A stretch of DNA of 64,000 nucleotides. It comes from Isoperla grammatica (lineage: Eukaryota > Arthropoda > Insecta > Plecoptera > Perlodidae). The DNA lies in assembly GCA_945910005.1 (NCBI GenBank), contig OX246747.1:14950746-15014745 (forward strand). Reading direction: 5' to 3'. Below the pieces are notes generated by a model that was not told the origin of the DNA, did no database searches, and saw nothing but the letters and a program-made list of their open reading frames with translations. A program made the position numbers and the translations under genes. Positions 1-10,955 of the stretch are shown here, one piece after another (position 1 is the stretch's first letter; the number at the start of each line of letters is the position of its first letter).

Positions 1-882
1 ACGGCAACAATTATTCTCACCTTCAGAACCCCCAAACTCCCGAACAAGATAGTTGCTGGTTTCCATATCCTGGACGTTAAAACGTACGTACCAAATCCCA
101 TGAGATGCTTTACCTGCCAAAGATTTGGTCTTACAAAAAACCATTGTAACAATGCGCCTACTTGCCGGGTTTGTGGACTTGATTACCATGAAGACACTGC
201 CTGCACATCCCCAACAAAATGCGTTAATTGCCAAGGCCCCCACATTGCCTCCTCCCGAGATTGCCCGAAGTGGATCGAGGAGAGGAAAATACAAGAAATA
301 ATGGCCCTAGAACGTGTCTCAATCGCTGAAGCAAAACGTAGGTACAACGTCACGAAGCCACCCACAAACCTACCTTTTTCATTCGCACAGGTTGTCGCAA
401 GCCAACATGCATCATCAGCGGCTCGCAATGAAATTAAAGATCAAGAAAATGCTCAACTTAAGGAGACTATCAAGACGTTGCTTGAGGTCCAAAAACAACT
501 ACAACAACAACTTGCCGAACAAGCTGAGCAAATGAAAGAACAGCGTGACCAAATCCAGGAACTGATATCAATCATTAAACAAAAAGAAACGACTGATTTG
601 ACGAAAGAGACTGTTACAGGAAACCACAAACAAAGTAAACCTACACCAGAGTGTATTAAACCAAACCCCGAACAGAATACCAAGGGCAATTCGAAATCTA
701 GGCGTCTGAAAAGGACCCCACAAGCTCCCATTCACGGATCCTTTTGGCAGCAGGTAGGCGGTAGTCCATACGCTTCATCACTAGAAGATGACTTGATCAG
801 TGATGAGCTGATGGACCAAGACCACGCGTCACTAGCTTCATCTCAGTTTGTTAAGAAAGGTACTAACAAAAAGAAATCTTAA
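1..882 (+). CDS. gag-like ORF1 of a non-LTR retrotransposon (5' end outside window)
   Basis: The frame is already open at base 1, so the gene starts outside the window. It ends in TAA at 880-882. Three consecutive zinc knuckles are visible: CFTCQRFGLTKNHC, CRVCGLDYHEDTAC and CVNCQGPHIASSRDC (about residues 36-85 counted from base 1). They follow a stretch of the form 'ILTF..LP..I..G...V..YVPNP' typical of the PRE_C2HC/gag-like region of I-, Jockey- and R1-type elements. A Gln/Glu-rich segment (about nt 450-590) looks like a coiled coil, and the C-terminus is basic and Ser-rich. The family role is binding element RNA to form the RNP. ORF2 follows 40 bp downstream on the same strand. No internal stop is seen, unlike ORF2. 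Confidence 0.85.
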   Translation, partial: TATIILTFRTPKLPNKIVAGFHILDVKTYVPNPMRCFTCQRFGLTKNHCNNAPTCRVCGLDYHEDTACTSPTKCVNCQGPHIASSRDCPKWIEERKIQEIMALERVSIAEAKRRYNVTKPPTNLPFSFAQVVASQHASSAARNEIKDQENAQLKETIKTLLEVQKQLQQQLAEQAEQMKEQRDQIQELISIIKQKETTDLTKETVTGNHKQSKPTPECIKPNPEQNTKGNSKSRRLKRTPQAPIHGSFWQQVGGSPYASSLEDDLISDELMDQDHASLASSQFVKKGTNKKKS

Positions 883-922
883 AAAACTTGACGAAAGATC
901 GAAGTTTTATTAAAGCTTTAAC

Positions 923-3900
923 ATGGATGTTTTACTGCAGTGGAACGTAAGAGGTTATTTTACGCGGTCCGAAGAGATCAAGCTTTTAACCTCCAAGGAA
1001 AACCCCACTATTTTATGTCTGCAGGAAACCCATTTTAAAACTACCGACAACCCAAGGCTACGTGGCTATACATTTTACAGATTTGATGACGACTCGGGAG
1101 AACGGGCTCAGGGAGGAGTTGCTACTATCATCCACGACAGCATCTATGCAGAACACTTGCCTCTTACAACACCTTTGCAGGCGGTAGCTGTCAGAGTAGC
1201 CTTTCCCAGCCCAGTTACTCTATGCAACATTTATCTTCCACCCACGACTGTGATATCTAAAACTCTAGTCACAAATCTTTTAAATCAACTACCACGTCCT
1301 TTTATTATTCTTGGAGATTTTAATGCACACAATATTTTATGGGGGAGCAGAACATGCAATCCAAGGGGTGTTTTAATAGAAGAGGTTTTAATATCTCACA
1401 ACTTGATTCTCCTCAATAATGGAAAACCAACCCATTTTAGCACTGCAAATGGGTCTTCCTCATCAATAGATCTGACAATTTGTTCACCATCCGTTGCACT
1501 GGACGTCGAATGGGACGTCTTGCCGGATCTCTGTGGAAGCGACCATTTCCCAATTATGACTAATTTATTACACCAGATTGAAGTCAGGCAGAGAGCTCCC
1601 AAGTGGGACTTGAAACGAGCTAACTGGGACATGTTTAAGAATCTGGCTGTTTTTAACAAATCCCCATTCATTAACATACAGGACCATGTGGATCATGTCA
1701 CAAACACCATCATCTCCGCCGCCAGATCCACCATTCCACAAACATCAATTCACCCGCTGCGACTTCCAGTTCCATGGTGGAACAACGAATGCAAAGAAGC
1801 TATTAAAAGTCGACGCAAAGCCTTAAAAAGGTTCAATACATGCCCAACCGACGAGAATCTTGCCGCATTTAGGAAAATGCGGAGTAAAGCCAGGTTCGTT
1901 ATAAGAAAATCCAAAAGGCAATCTTGGCACACATATGTGTCTTCAATCACCCACCATACACCCTCCTCAAGAGTTTGGGACAAAATTAGAAAAATATCTG
2001 GCAAGCACACCTTTTTAAGCCCTTCTGGCGTCAAGGTCAATAACCAAATCGTCACTAGTCAGATCGACATCGGTAATGCATTCGGTCAGCATTACGCACA
2101 AGTCTCCAGTTCATCGCACTACACAACAAAATTCATCGAACATAAATCAAAGGAGGAAAGGAAGACGTTGAACTTCTCCTCCAATAACGAAGAACAGTAC
2201 AACCTTCCCTTCTCAGATCACGAATATTTCTCGATATTAAAAGATCTGAAAAACAACGCCCCCGGTCCCGATTTTATTCATAACGAAATGCTCAAACACC
2301 TCTCATGTTCATCTCATCAGTATATCCTAAATATGTTTAATCGTATATGGCTTGAGGACGTATTTCCTGAATCCTGGCAGGAAGCCATAACTGTACCCAT
2401 TCTTAAGCCAGGTAAACCCAAAGAAGAACTCTCAAGTTATAGGCCGATATCATTAAAAAGTTGTCTGTGCAAATTATTTGAAAGGATGATAAATAGAAGA
2501 TTGATGTGGTTCCTAGAGAGCAAAAACCTCATTGCACCCGAACAATCTGGTTTCCGACGAGGGCGATCTGTTGTGGACCATCTAGCCAGGCTAGAGAATT
2601 ACATTCAAAACGCATTTTTATTAAAACAACACGTGGTGGCGATCTTTTTCGATTTAGATAAAGCATACGACACCACGTGGCGACATGGTATTTTAAAAAC
2701 TCTACATGACTGGGGAATAAGGGGCCATTTGCCCAATTTTATCACACATTTTTTATCCAACAGACAATTCAAAGTCCGAATCGGCAACTTTTTATCCGGA
2801 CAATTTTATCAAGAAAACGGTGTTCCCCAGGGATCGGTTTTAAGTGTGATATTATTTACAATATCAATCAACAGCATTGTTTCCTACGTTAAAAAACCAG
2901 TCAAGTGCTCACTGTTTGTCGATGATTTCGCAATATTTTTTAAAGCCGCCTTTTTAAGTTCAATAGATCGTCAACTTCAGATGAACATCAGAAGACTAGA
3001 AAAATGAGCTGATGAAACAGGCTATAAATTCTCGGTTTTAAAAACAACATGTATCCACTTTAGCCGTCGTCGTGGAATTTGCTCATATCCAAATCTAAAG
3101 ATGGGAGGTCAAGACCTATCGTTGTCAGAAGTTGCTCGCTTCCTGGGAATGCTTTTTGACACAAAACTTAATTGGAAACCACATCTACAACAACTTAAAT
3201 CCAAATGCTCAATGTCTATGAATATCCTACGAGTACTCAGCAATACAACCTTGGGGGCAGACCGCACTGTCATGCTCCGGCTATACCGTTCCCTTATTAG
3301 GTCAAAACTCGATTTTGCTAGTTTTATATATGCTTCAGCAAGACGCTCATATCTCAAAACCTTGGATACAATACACCACACAGGGATCAGATTGTCAACG
3401 GGTGCTTTTAGAACCAGCCCTATCCCCAGTCTGTATTGTGAGTCCGGAGAACCGTCGCTGTCGTCCAGGAGAGACTATCTACTACTTAGCTATGTCGCCT
3501 CATTGGCGGGGTCACCTAAGAACCCTGCCTACGACATAATACTAAATCCACCATACCAAGACCGTTACGCCATTAGACAGAAGACCACTCGACCAGCAGG
3601 TATTCGATCCCTCGAACTAATGAAATGTCTAGATATTACTTCACCTCTTGTTTTTACCAATTCTTTTGCCGCTGTCCCGCCATGGATGATCAGTATGCCC
3701 AAATGCATCACTCAAATGTCAGTATACAAGAAAAACACTACATCCTGCTTGCAATATCAAGCAATGTTTAATCAAATTCGTTCCCTATACTCCGATCACG
3801 AATGCATTTTTACAGATGGGTCGAGAATCGAGGACTCGGTCGGCTGCGCTTTTATTACTGACAATGAAAAGTTTTTATTCCACCTAGACTCACTTTTTAG

Positions 3901-4570
3901 CATTTTTAACGCGGAACTCTTCGCATTCATGCAAAGTCTTTTATATGCCTTTCGAAGCAAGACATCAAAGTTTTTAATATGCACCGACTCTCTGAGCTCT
4001 CTTCAGGCACTTTTAGAAGTATATGCTAGGCACCCATTGATTGTTAAAATTCAAACAATTTTATCGAAACTTTTAGCCAAACGTAAGTCCATAGTTTTTT
4101 GTTGGGTTCCTGGTCATGCAGGCATTCTTGGTAACGAGGTGGCAGATCGATGTGCTTAAGAAGCCTGTACCACTGACAGCAACGACTGCCAATTAGTTAT
4201 AACTGCGGACCTGAAAGCGTTTTTTAAACTAAAATCAAACAAGCTATGGCATAACGAGTGGCAGAGCATACGAAACAACAAACTAAGAGAAATAAAAGAC
4301 TCCGTAACTCCATGGCTATCTTCCTGGCGCTCATGTCGCCGCGAGGAAGTTGTTTTAACTCGCATCCGAATCGGTCACACCTATATTACTCAGAGCTATC
4401 TTCTAAAAAGTGAACCCAAACCAGTGTGTGATGCTTGTAATGTGACATTAACTGTCAAACACATAATTTTAGATTGTGCAAAGTATTTAGCCGAACGACA
4501 AAATTATAAGTTAAAATTCACACTAATAGAAAACCTGTCAGATAAAACTGACGCAACCAACAACATTTAA
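923..4570 (+). pseudogene. ORF2 polyprotein of the same retrotransposon: endonuclease, reverse transcriptase, RNase H, with two in-frame stops
   Basis: ATG at 923 opens an APE-type endonuclease: WNVRG (residue 7), LQETHF (about 33), LGDFNAHN (about 130), GSDHFPIM (about 205). The reverse transcriptase follows with SYRPISL (about 504), FFDLDKAYD (about 575), GVPQGSVLS (about 632) and the catalytic FVDD (about 665). RNase H follows with FTDGSR (nt about 3817), CTDSL (nt about 3980) and GHAGILGNEVAD (nt about 4113). A TGA at 3005-3007 sits where related elements have Trp (KWADE context), and a TAA at 4157-4159 lies inside the last RNase H motif. Both are in frame; reading continues in the same frame to TAA at 4568-4570. 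Domain order plus RNase H suggests the I/Nimb/Jockey group; the exact clade is not determined. The copy is dead by point nonsense changes only. Confidence 0.85.
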
Positions 4571-4682
4571 AAGTTCCTTAAATCAATTAACCTTATAAAC
4601 AAGATTTAAATAGGGAAAATAGGCACTGATAACCCAGATGTTTTGTGCCTTTAAACCATAAATAATAATAATAATAATAATT
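4571..4682 (+). repeat. 3' UTR and (AAT)n tail of the retrotransposon
   Basis: Short A/T-rich 3' region ending in about seven AAT units (about 4662-4681), the usual short-repeat tail of this class of LINE. The sequence directly after it matches 35032 onward, so the LINE inserted inside copy 1 of the duplicated segment. Confidence 0.7.
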
Positions 4683-5575
4683 GAGACACTAGAAGCATAA
4701 ATCTGGGACAATCCCGGGTTTCTGGGACGGATGGTCACCCTACCCCCAATTGAACAATATGATATTTCATTAAAATCCTGGCCCTAATAATAACAGTAAT
4801 AACATTATTCTGTAACTCATTTCCAACTATGTCATGTTGAGTGGTTGTTGCCCACCCTTGTCTAGGTCATGAAACTGTCAGTGATTATTAATAACAATAA
4901 TTTAATAATAATAATATGTAGGCCTATCTGTAGGCTAAGGAATAATGTAGCCTACATGTTTGTTTTTCGAATAGGATTCGGCCTAAAACACAACGCGAGG
5001 TCAAAGCGTGTCGAATATGCACGACAGTTACCGCAAACAAGCGTCAAGTAACCATACGTGGTCACAGGTAATGTACTTATGACTATGTCTTTGACATGCC
5101 TGTGACACAACAAGAAATATATGAAGCATGCGTGTCAAATTTAGTCAATGGTGCTCTGCCCGTACGCAAGAACAGTTGCATTGTACCCTTCCAAACAGGT
5201 TCCGGAAAGACGTATACTATGGGCACAGGGTTTTAATGCAAGAAATCTGAATCGGAAAAGGGCATCATTCCGCGAGCTATTGAACATTTGTTCTGTGGCA
5301 TCAAGAAACGAGAAGAGGCTGCAAGAGCAGAGGATAAGCCGCCACCTTCATTCAGCATACTGGCCCAGTTCATGGAGCTTTACAATGAAAATATTGTTGA
5401 TCTTTTTGAGCCAACGAGGGTAAGTTTGCCTGACCTAATTTTTACTGACAGTAGTGGACAGTTGATGCAGCTAGCTGGGTTTCTTGGGTACTGACTGAGC
5501 TTCGACGCGTGCGTCTTCAGTCATGTGGCAGAACGACATTTAAGTCACAAATGTTTTGATTACCTACTCAATTGA
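4683..5575 (+). repeat. duplicated genomic segment, copy 1 (partner at 35032-35605)
   Basis: Starts GACACTAG...ATCTGGGACAATCCCGG and runs with high identity to 35032-35605 through two A/T-rich stretches and a kinesin exon. Copy 1 continues past the exon into intron-like sequence (from 5420) that copy 2 lacks. It ends near a SINE at 5581. Confidence 0.8.
4975..5419 (+). pseudogene. kinesin-4 (KIF21-like) motor-domain exon, copy 1, broken by a 35-bp inversion
   Basis: Conceptual translation shows RIRPKTQREV, CRICTTVTANK, YDYVFDMPV, then GSGKTYTMGTGFNARN, GIIPRAIEH, FMELYNENIVDLFEPTR. This is the order of the kinesin motor domain from beta-1 through the P-loop to the LYNEEVLDL region, and closest in style to KIF21/kinesin-4. 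It is preceded by an acceptor-like TTTTTCGAATAG and followed by the donor GTAAGT at 5420, so it looks like a genomic exon and not a retrocopy. A stop interrupts it after GHR (near 5070), and bases 5158-5192 are inverted relative to copy 2. That removes the EGYNATVLAYG block just before the P-loop. Motor function is impossible from this exon. Confidence 0.8.
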
Positions 5576-5580
5576 CAAAT

Positions 5581-5964
5581 CCTGCCCAGGGACTGCCACT
5601 TTATCGTGGTGGGCAGGTTTGCGTGCTTTGTTGATCCCGAGAGCTATGCCGGCGGAAGCGTATGCTTCTGGTAGGGCCACCCTTGCCGGACTGGTCGAGG
5701 AGGAGAAGTCAGACGAAGTGCAGTCCACACCCCAATCCCCTTTCCCCCCCACTGTCCCATTGAATATTTCTCCTCCCACTTGGCCCTGCCCTCCCTTGCT
5801 GGACTCCCGTATGACGACTCACGCGACGTACAATGGATCTGATTCGGATGTGGCTTTATTCTTCATTATCATCTTTCTCATCTTCATTATCACCCGCTCA
5901 TCGTCTCGATTAGCCATTGTTGCATAAATATGAGACGTTAAGCCCCATCAATCAATCAATCAAT
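5581..5964 (+). mobile_element. SINE family A copy (hairpin head, AATC tail)
   Basis: Begins CCTGCCCAGGGACTGCC, whose CCTGCCCA pairs with TGGGCAGG about 20 bp later. It then has CCGAGAGCTATGCCGG and a C-rich block, and ends GAGACGTTAAGCCCCATC with (AATC)n. Nearly identical copies lie at 34368, 38034 and (minus) 61011. Confidence 0.85.
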
Positions 5965-6057
5965 CCAAAGAGCCCCCAACTTCATCTTCATTATCACCAA
6001 CTCATCATCTTGATTAGCCAAGTTGCAAAAATATAAGACGTTAAGCCCAAATAATCA
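5965..6057 (+). mobile_element. truncated SINE tail abutting the previous copy
   Basis: Diverged copy of the last 90 bp of the same family (CATCTTCATTATCACC ... AAATATAAGACGTTAAGCCC), directly joined to the tail of the preceding copy. Confidence 0.7.
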
Positions 6058-7325
6058 AATCCTAAAAAAGTGTTTTTTCCTATAAGATGACTTGTCGTGA
6101 CAGGTCATCATGATTAACAGGTAAGATTATGCAAGTCTCGCCGATCGAAGGTAATAACGGTCGAGGCGAGAAGGAGGGAAACCCGTACTTTGGTCAGAGA
6201 TTGGTACAAACGCTACCCAAGCCTATGCCCTGGGGCCAGTCCAACAGCGAAATTAACGGACTGTAGGCGCAGTCTTCCCGCACTTTGATTCCTAAGTTGG
6301 CCGCCACGCTGCGCCATCATGCGTAGCGGTGGCGCGCTCACCGGCCATGCACGCTGCACGGTGCCTAGATCAGATTGTATTCTTGCAGCGAGCGCATCAG
6401 TGTTGTCTTGACCGCGGACGGAGCAGCACCAGGCTTGCATCCTAAGCCAGTCTTTATGTAGATAGTCTTCTTTATGACATGTTCCGTTGTCTGATTTCGT
6501 GCAGTGAACTTGTGGACGAGTGATTATTTATAGTTTTATATTTGGTTATAGATTTGGTTCGATGTGATTAATGTAAACTGTGCTCAAGCCAAGGTATTTT
6601 TTTTTAGGTCAGTGATTTCCAACCAACAACAGGTCATTGTTTTTGTACCTTCTTTAGAGCCTGTTATCTATTCTCTTGCTTGCATAGCAGTCCTTCCCTA
6701 TATCAGTCTGTATTCTTGCAGCGAGTGCATCAGCCTTCATAACTTAACCCTTTAGGCCATGTACAACTGTCAAATGCCTTTTTAGTTGCGTTTGGGGGCA
6801 GCTACACAAACTTCATGTCGGGCGCGCCCTGTTGCGCACTATCTGAACGAAAATTACAAAACTCCCAGTGCGGCCCCCCTCAATTTCATATTATAAAGTA
6901 TATTCGTTGGAAATCATTCTATTGTGTGCATTCAACGAATCACCGGTCTCCCGCTTTCGGGTTCCGAAGTAACTGTTAAAGTACTAACTGTTACACAAGT
7001 TTTCGAACCCTCCAATCTGCTCTAACCACGGTAACTAGTGTTTCAGAGGCGAGTGATCATCCATCCACCTCCTGATCTAGCCCGAGGTTGCTTAACTTCG
7101 GTGTTCGTATGGGAACCGGATAAGCGACTGCTGCTTAACCGTATATATATAAAGTGAGCATCAATATTGATACATTTAATTCAGCAAAAACTGAAAAATT
7201 ACTTATTTTATAAACAAATAATATGAGAAACATTTGTGAGCAAACCTCTGGCTGACCCACTGCATTCCCACTGCCCAGTGTACCACAGCTTATGAAATGT
7301 GTTTCCTCGGGGGGGGGGACGAAAA
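6058..7325. other. no gene recognised
   Basis: Mixed sequence with a GC-richer block at about 6140-6450 and A/T-rich remainder. A (G)9 run lies at 7310-7318. I see no domain, RNA gene or clear repeat structure in it. Confidence 0.5.
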
Positions 7326-9649
7326 CTAGGCCTGCTCTTGGTCTATACATTCATGGACTTGGATCAAAATCTTGTTTTGCAAAGCACGCCGTTTTTTAGT
7401 GTCAGTCACACTTTGAAGAAGAGTGCCGAGGTAATTTGTGAAATGTTTTGTTTCACTCGGCAACCCTCTATCATCAGGCACCGATTCCATCAGCTTCTTC
7501 CGCTCATCCAATAGCGAATTTAAAGTGTCAGTCTGATCTTTTAAAAAATTGTCGTTGTTGGCAGCCTTCTGTTTTTTTTTTTTAAATGGAATTCATCTGG
7601 TGAATATGGCTTTGATTGTGTTAGATTTACAGTGGTTTTGCTTGAAAAGCTGATAGGCCTACTAGCTGGATATGAGTGTTCTCTTTCTTCAACATCCGTT
7701 GACTGCTGTTGGCTAGGGGTGGTGTTGACGGGACTGCCGGGACTGCTGGTTGCTGGCGACTGATTTTTTGAAAATGCCTTCAAAGTAAGACGTGGCGGCA
7801 ATGGGGAAGAGCTGCCGGATTGGCTGCATACTTGATTTTTCTCCATGTTTTTGAAAGTTCTGAAACACAATCAACATAAGTGATTAGAAACTTATCTACA
7901 GGCAACTACAAATTGTGCAAATACCCTACTATGGCCTAGTGGATTTTAAGTAACTAAAATCAAGTTTCTGAGCCGTAGCACTAGACATAGGCCTATGCCA
8001 ATGACTGATTGGCAGTGATTGCTAGTGTGCATTCTCTTGCATGTTGTGAGACTGCCAACAGAAGACTCATAGCTGCATATTGATAGAACAGGCATACCTG
8101 TATTTTTTGTCAGTTTGGCCTAGGTTGGAGAGACATCAAATGCAGAGTTTAAGCTGACTTGAGAAATTGATTAGATAAACCATAATTGATATCCTGACTT
8201 TCTGCGTAACAACAAAGAAACTTTGACTACACGTTTATTGTTTTTCTGTTCAACTGTCACGTTGATACTGAACCATGAAGACCCGTCTCGGCCCGGGGTA
8301 GAATAGGCCCCGAGTGACTCTGCTAGTCGTAAGAGGCGACAAAAGGAGACCCTGTCCCTTTCCCCCCCACTGTCCCACTAAATATTTCTCCTCCCACTTG
8401 GCCCTGCCCTCCCTTGCTGGACTCCCGTATGGCGACCCACGCGACGTACAATGGATCTGATTCGGATGTGGCTTTATTCTTCATCATCATCTTTCTCATA
8501 TTCATTATCACCCGCTCATCGTCTCGATTAGCCATAGTTGCATAAATATGAGACGTTTAGCCCCACTAATCAATCATCTCATCCTGAACCATGAAGTGCA
8601 AGTTGTAAATGTGATTGATCAAGAGCTGTCGAAAACTCATGGGAGGATTCATTTAACACCCATTGGTGTGGAACGAACTTTAAACATTAAACAGTGATTA
8701 TCTACGTTTACCACACGAGCTAAGTCCGTACTATCCTGTACGTACTCGATATCCAGTCCCAGTTAGGTATCTGTTATCGTACTAAATGTGACCGACATTT
8801 ATCAGGGAATCTACTGCGATCATGGTGGCTCGTTTGGTAAAGCGTAAACGTAGTCTTTTTGAACGAGTTGCTGGACTGAACTTATCTTTTACTTACTTTT
8901 TTTTCATAATAAATGGCTCAAGATAGCTCATGGCCTTAAAGTAAGGCCACTCTTGTTTGGGAGTGTAGGCACTCCCACTGGCTGGCGCAGCTTTCAAGGA
9001 GCGCCGCTCTCTCTGTACTTGGCCCGCAGTCTTTCCCAAGATGTTTGGCACGTTGGTACTGAAAGGAATTATTAAATTGTAAAAAATGTATTTTGCAACA
9101 TAAGACGTAATAATGTAGGCCTAGGGCTAGACTGTATCATACAGATCATTTTTAATGTGCTAGGGCCTAGTTCGTATTTACACAACATAATGAACGTTCT
9201 AGACCTATGTTATGTTACTAGGCCTAGGCTTAGCACAGAGGAACAAGGTATCAGGAATAGGCTAGGCCTAGCCTAGGCTATCCAGCCAACACGTGCAGGT
9301 TTCAGAGTAAGAGGTTATGTTTGTCATTCTGTCGTGTTTATGTTATTATAACTTTGATAATGTTAATTGGTACATTGAAAACAAGGCACAACTATAATTA
9401 AGAGGACAAGCAGCCACCAAACAACAGTAAAAGCAAAATATATAACGTACCAGGTAGGCACAATGTTGCGGCGATTTGCGTCCAACAGTTTTCTTTCTTT
9501 CCCTCGTCCTTGTAGTCGGCCAATTGTTTGTTGTACATTATTGGATAGTGCTCCATAATGTTTATTAGGATCTCATCAGCAGGCCTCGATTCCTCTTCAT
9601 ATCCCACGTGTGGTTTCGTTGTTGTGGCTTCCCTCCCGACCGTTGCCAT
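7326..9649 (-). pseudogene. MADF-BESS domain gene, three exons, with two small frame slips
   Basis: Exon 1 (9451-9649) starts ATG and reads into a MADF domain: ADEILINIMEHYPIMYNKQL ... CWTQIAATLCLP, with donor GTACGT. Exon 2 (8897-9058) follows acceptor TTTCAG and holds SWERLRAKYRE and EWPYFKAMSYLEPF, with donor GTAAGT. Exon 3 (7326-7859) follows TGTGTTTCAG, carries a Ser/Pro-rich linker, and ends in a BESS motif (FTNYLGTLLQSV...LQNKIL). Splice phases fit at both junctions. Frame is lost twice: an extra AG in an AGAGAGAG run in exon 2, and a slip in a long A run (7570-7583) in exon 3. Both are slippage-prone sites, so sequencing error is as likely as decay. The family are Myb-like DNA-binding regulators; a SINE sits in intron 2. 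Confidence 0.7.
8281..8583 (+). mobile_element. SINE family B copy with 13-bp target duplication
   Basis: A 303-bp insertion in the MADF-BESS intron, flanked by the exact 13-bp duplication CTGAACCATGAAG at 8268-8280 and 8584-8596. Its head (ACCCGTCTCGGCCCGGGG ... GTCGTAAGAGGCGAC, a small stem-loop) differs from family A, but from CCCTTTCCCCCCCACTG to the (AATC) tail it is the same sequence. Confidence 0.9.
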
Positions 9650-9852
9650 TCGACTGTCCACGACACCGGTCGCCCGCCAGGCTTTATAGCGAGGCTGGGT
9701 GGTGCCGTGTACAGCCGCAGGCTCCGGCCGAGAGGGAAAGCCTGGCAAAATGCCTTTAATGTTTAGGTACATGGCTTGTAACGTATACCCCAAGCGCAGG
9801 GTGTACAAGGTTTACGAAATCCATTGGTAAGAAACCCCAAGGGGAGGGTTGA

Positions 9853-10955
9853 CTAAAACTTAATGATGGCTTCATCCAACGTCGTGTCCGTGGCCGCAGA
9901 ATGAATCTGTTCAAAGACCGCGCGGCTCGGGCGGTCAGCTATGTTGCATGCTGTAGGTGTCCATTCTGTCGTCCAGAGTCTATCAGGATGTTGTCGGAAC
10001 AGGGACCAGTAAATTCTTCGGGCTGTGGCGTCTCGGAACAGAGCTCCGGTTCCTTTGCGTAGGCTGTACACTGCCGACGTGTTATCCATTCGGATGTCAC
10101 GTGGGTTGGGTCCGGGTGTCTGCTGAACATCCACTCCAGGGCTGTCAGCCCCGCCAGACCCTCCGCTCGGTTTATTTCGGCGGGGTCAGCGAAGGTCTGG
10201 GCGTAGGCCTCTTGTGCCCCAACGTCGACCGCGGCGACGCTGTTGGGAGTGGCGTCAGAGTAGACCAACTGTTTGTTGCGGGGTAGGCGCATGGGCCGAG
10301 GTGCCTCCGGGGCCGCATTCTGGAGGAACTCCATTAGGTAATCAGTGTTCCGCCGGCGTAGTGCATCAGTTTTGAAAATCGGCCAGCGGAGGCTAAAGGC
10401 CAGCCATTGGACATACCCAATTATCCTCTCCATGTCTTTGTCAGACGCCCGGTTCACCAAGTGAGCCCACTCCAGCAACTTTGTGATGGATCCGAGGGTG
10501 GCTTGAAGGGTACCCTGAGGGATGTCGATCAGCAAGCTCAAGTATGGGAGACGTTGACATGGTTGTAAAATACTTTTATCGTTGATAACGCACCCCATGA
10601 GCTCCAGCCAACTAATGGCGTCCCGGAGGCGCTGGGGCTCATGGCTGGCTAGCAGCCAGTCGTCTAAGTATACAACTCCGAAGATATTCAACCGCGCACA
10701 AATGGTCTCTACCAGGGTCTGCCCTGCCCTCTGCATCAGATATGGCGCCAGCGCATGTCCCATTGGCAATCTCGTAAACTTATAGTAAGTGTTCTTGTAA
10801 AACAGACCGTGGAAGTGCTGAGTTCGTGGGGACAATTTAAGGTGGTAAAACCACTTTTCAGGTCGACCTTGACGGCGTACCAGTGCGGCCTAAGTGCCTG
10901 CAGGGCACGGCCGGCGCCCTAAAGGCTGAATTTGGGTGCTATGATATGCGCCGTC
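9853..10955 (-). pseudogene. C-terminal half of a DIRS-like reverse transcriptase/RNase H, cut by the Polinton
   Basis: Reading leftward from the Polinton edge: KFSL, LRPHWYAVKVDLKSGF, YYKFTRLPMGHALAP, and the catalytic VYLDDWLLAS. A connection region follows, then an RNase H-like part with LVYSDATPNS, MDNTSAVYSLRKGTG and NIADRPSR. The last part is in another frame, so at least one frameshift lies near 10100-10135. Two in-frame stops lie near the Polinton junction. The YLDDW motif and the DN...ADRPSR RNase H point to DIRS-order elements; the DATP form of the first RNase H motif is unusual for them. No tyrosine recombinase is seen, so the element is incomplete. Its N-terminal half is at 29960-30618. 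Confidence 0.75.
10950..10955. repeat. target site duplication GCCGTC, left copy
   Basis: Six bases immediately outside the AG... terminus of the Polinton, repeated exactly at 29960-29965. Six bp is the normal Polinton duplication length. Confidence 0.95.

Noticed and set aside
4975..5419. Functional kinesin exon
   Set aside because: A stop and the 35-bp inversion remove the segment before the P-loop.
5556..5927. Conserved frames shared by several loci (also at 34253, 38073, 61055)
   Set aside because: They are the translated body of SINE copies; frames differ between copies and no domain is present.
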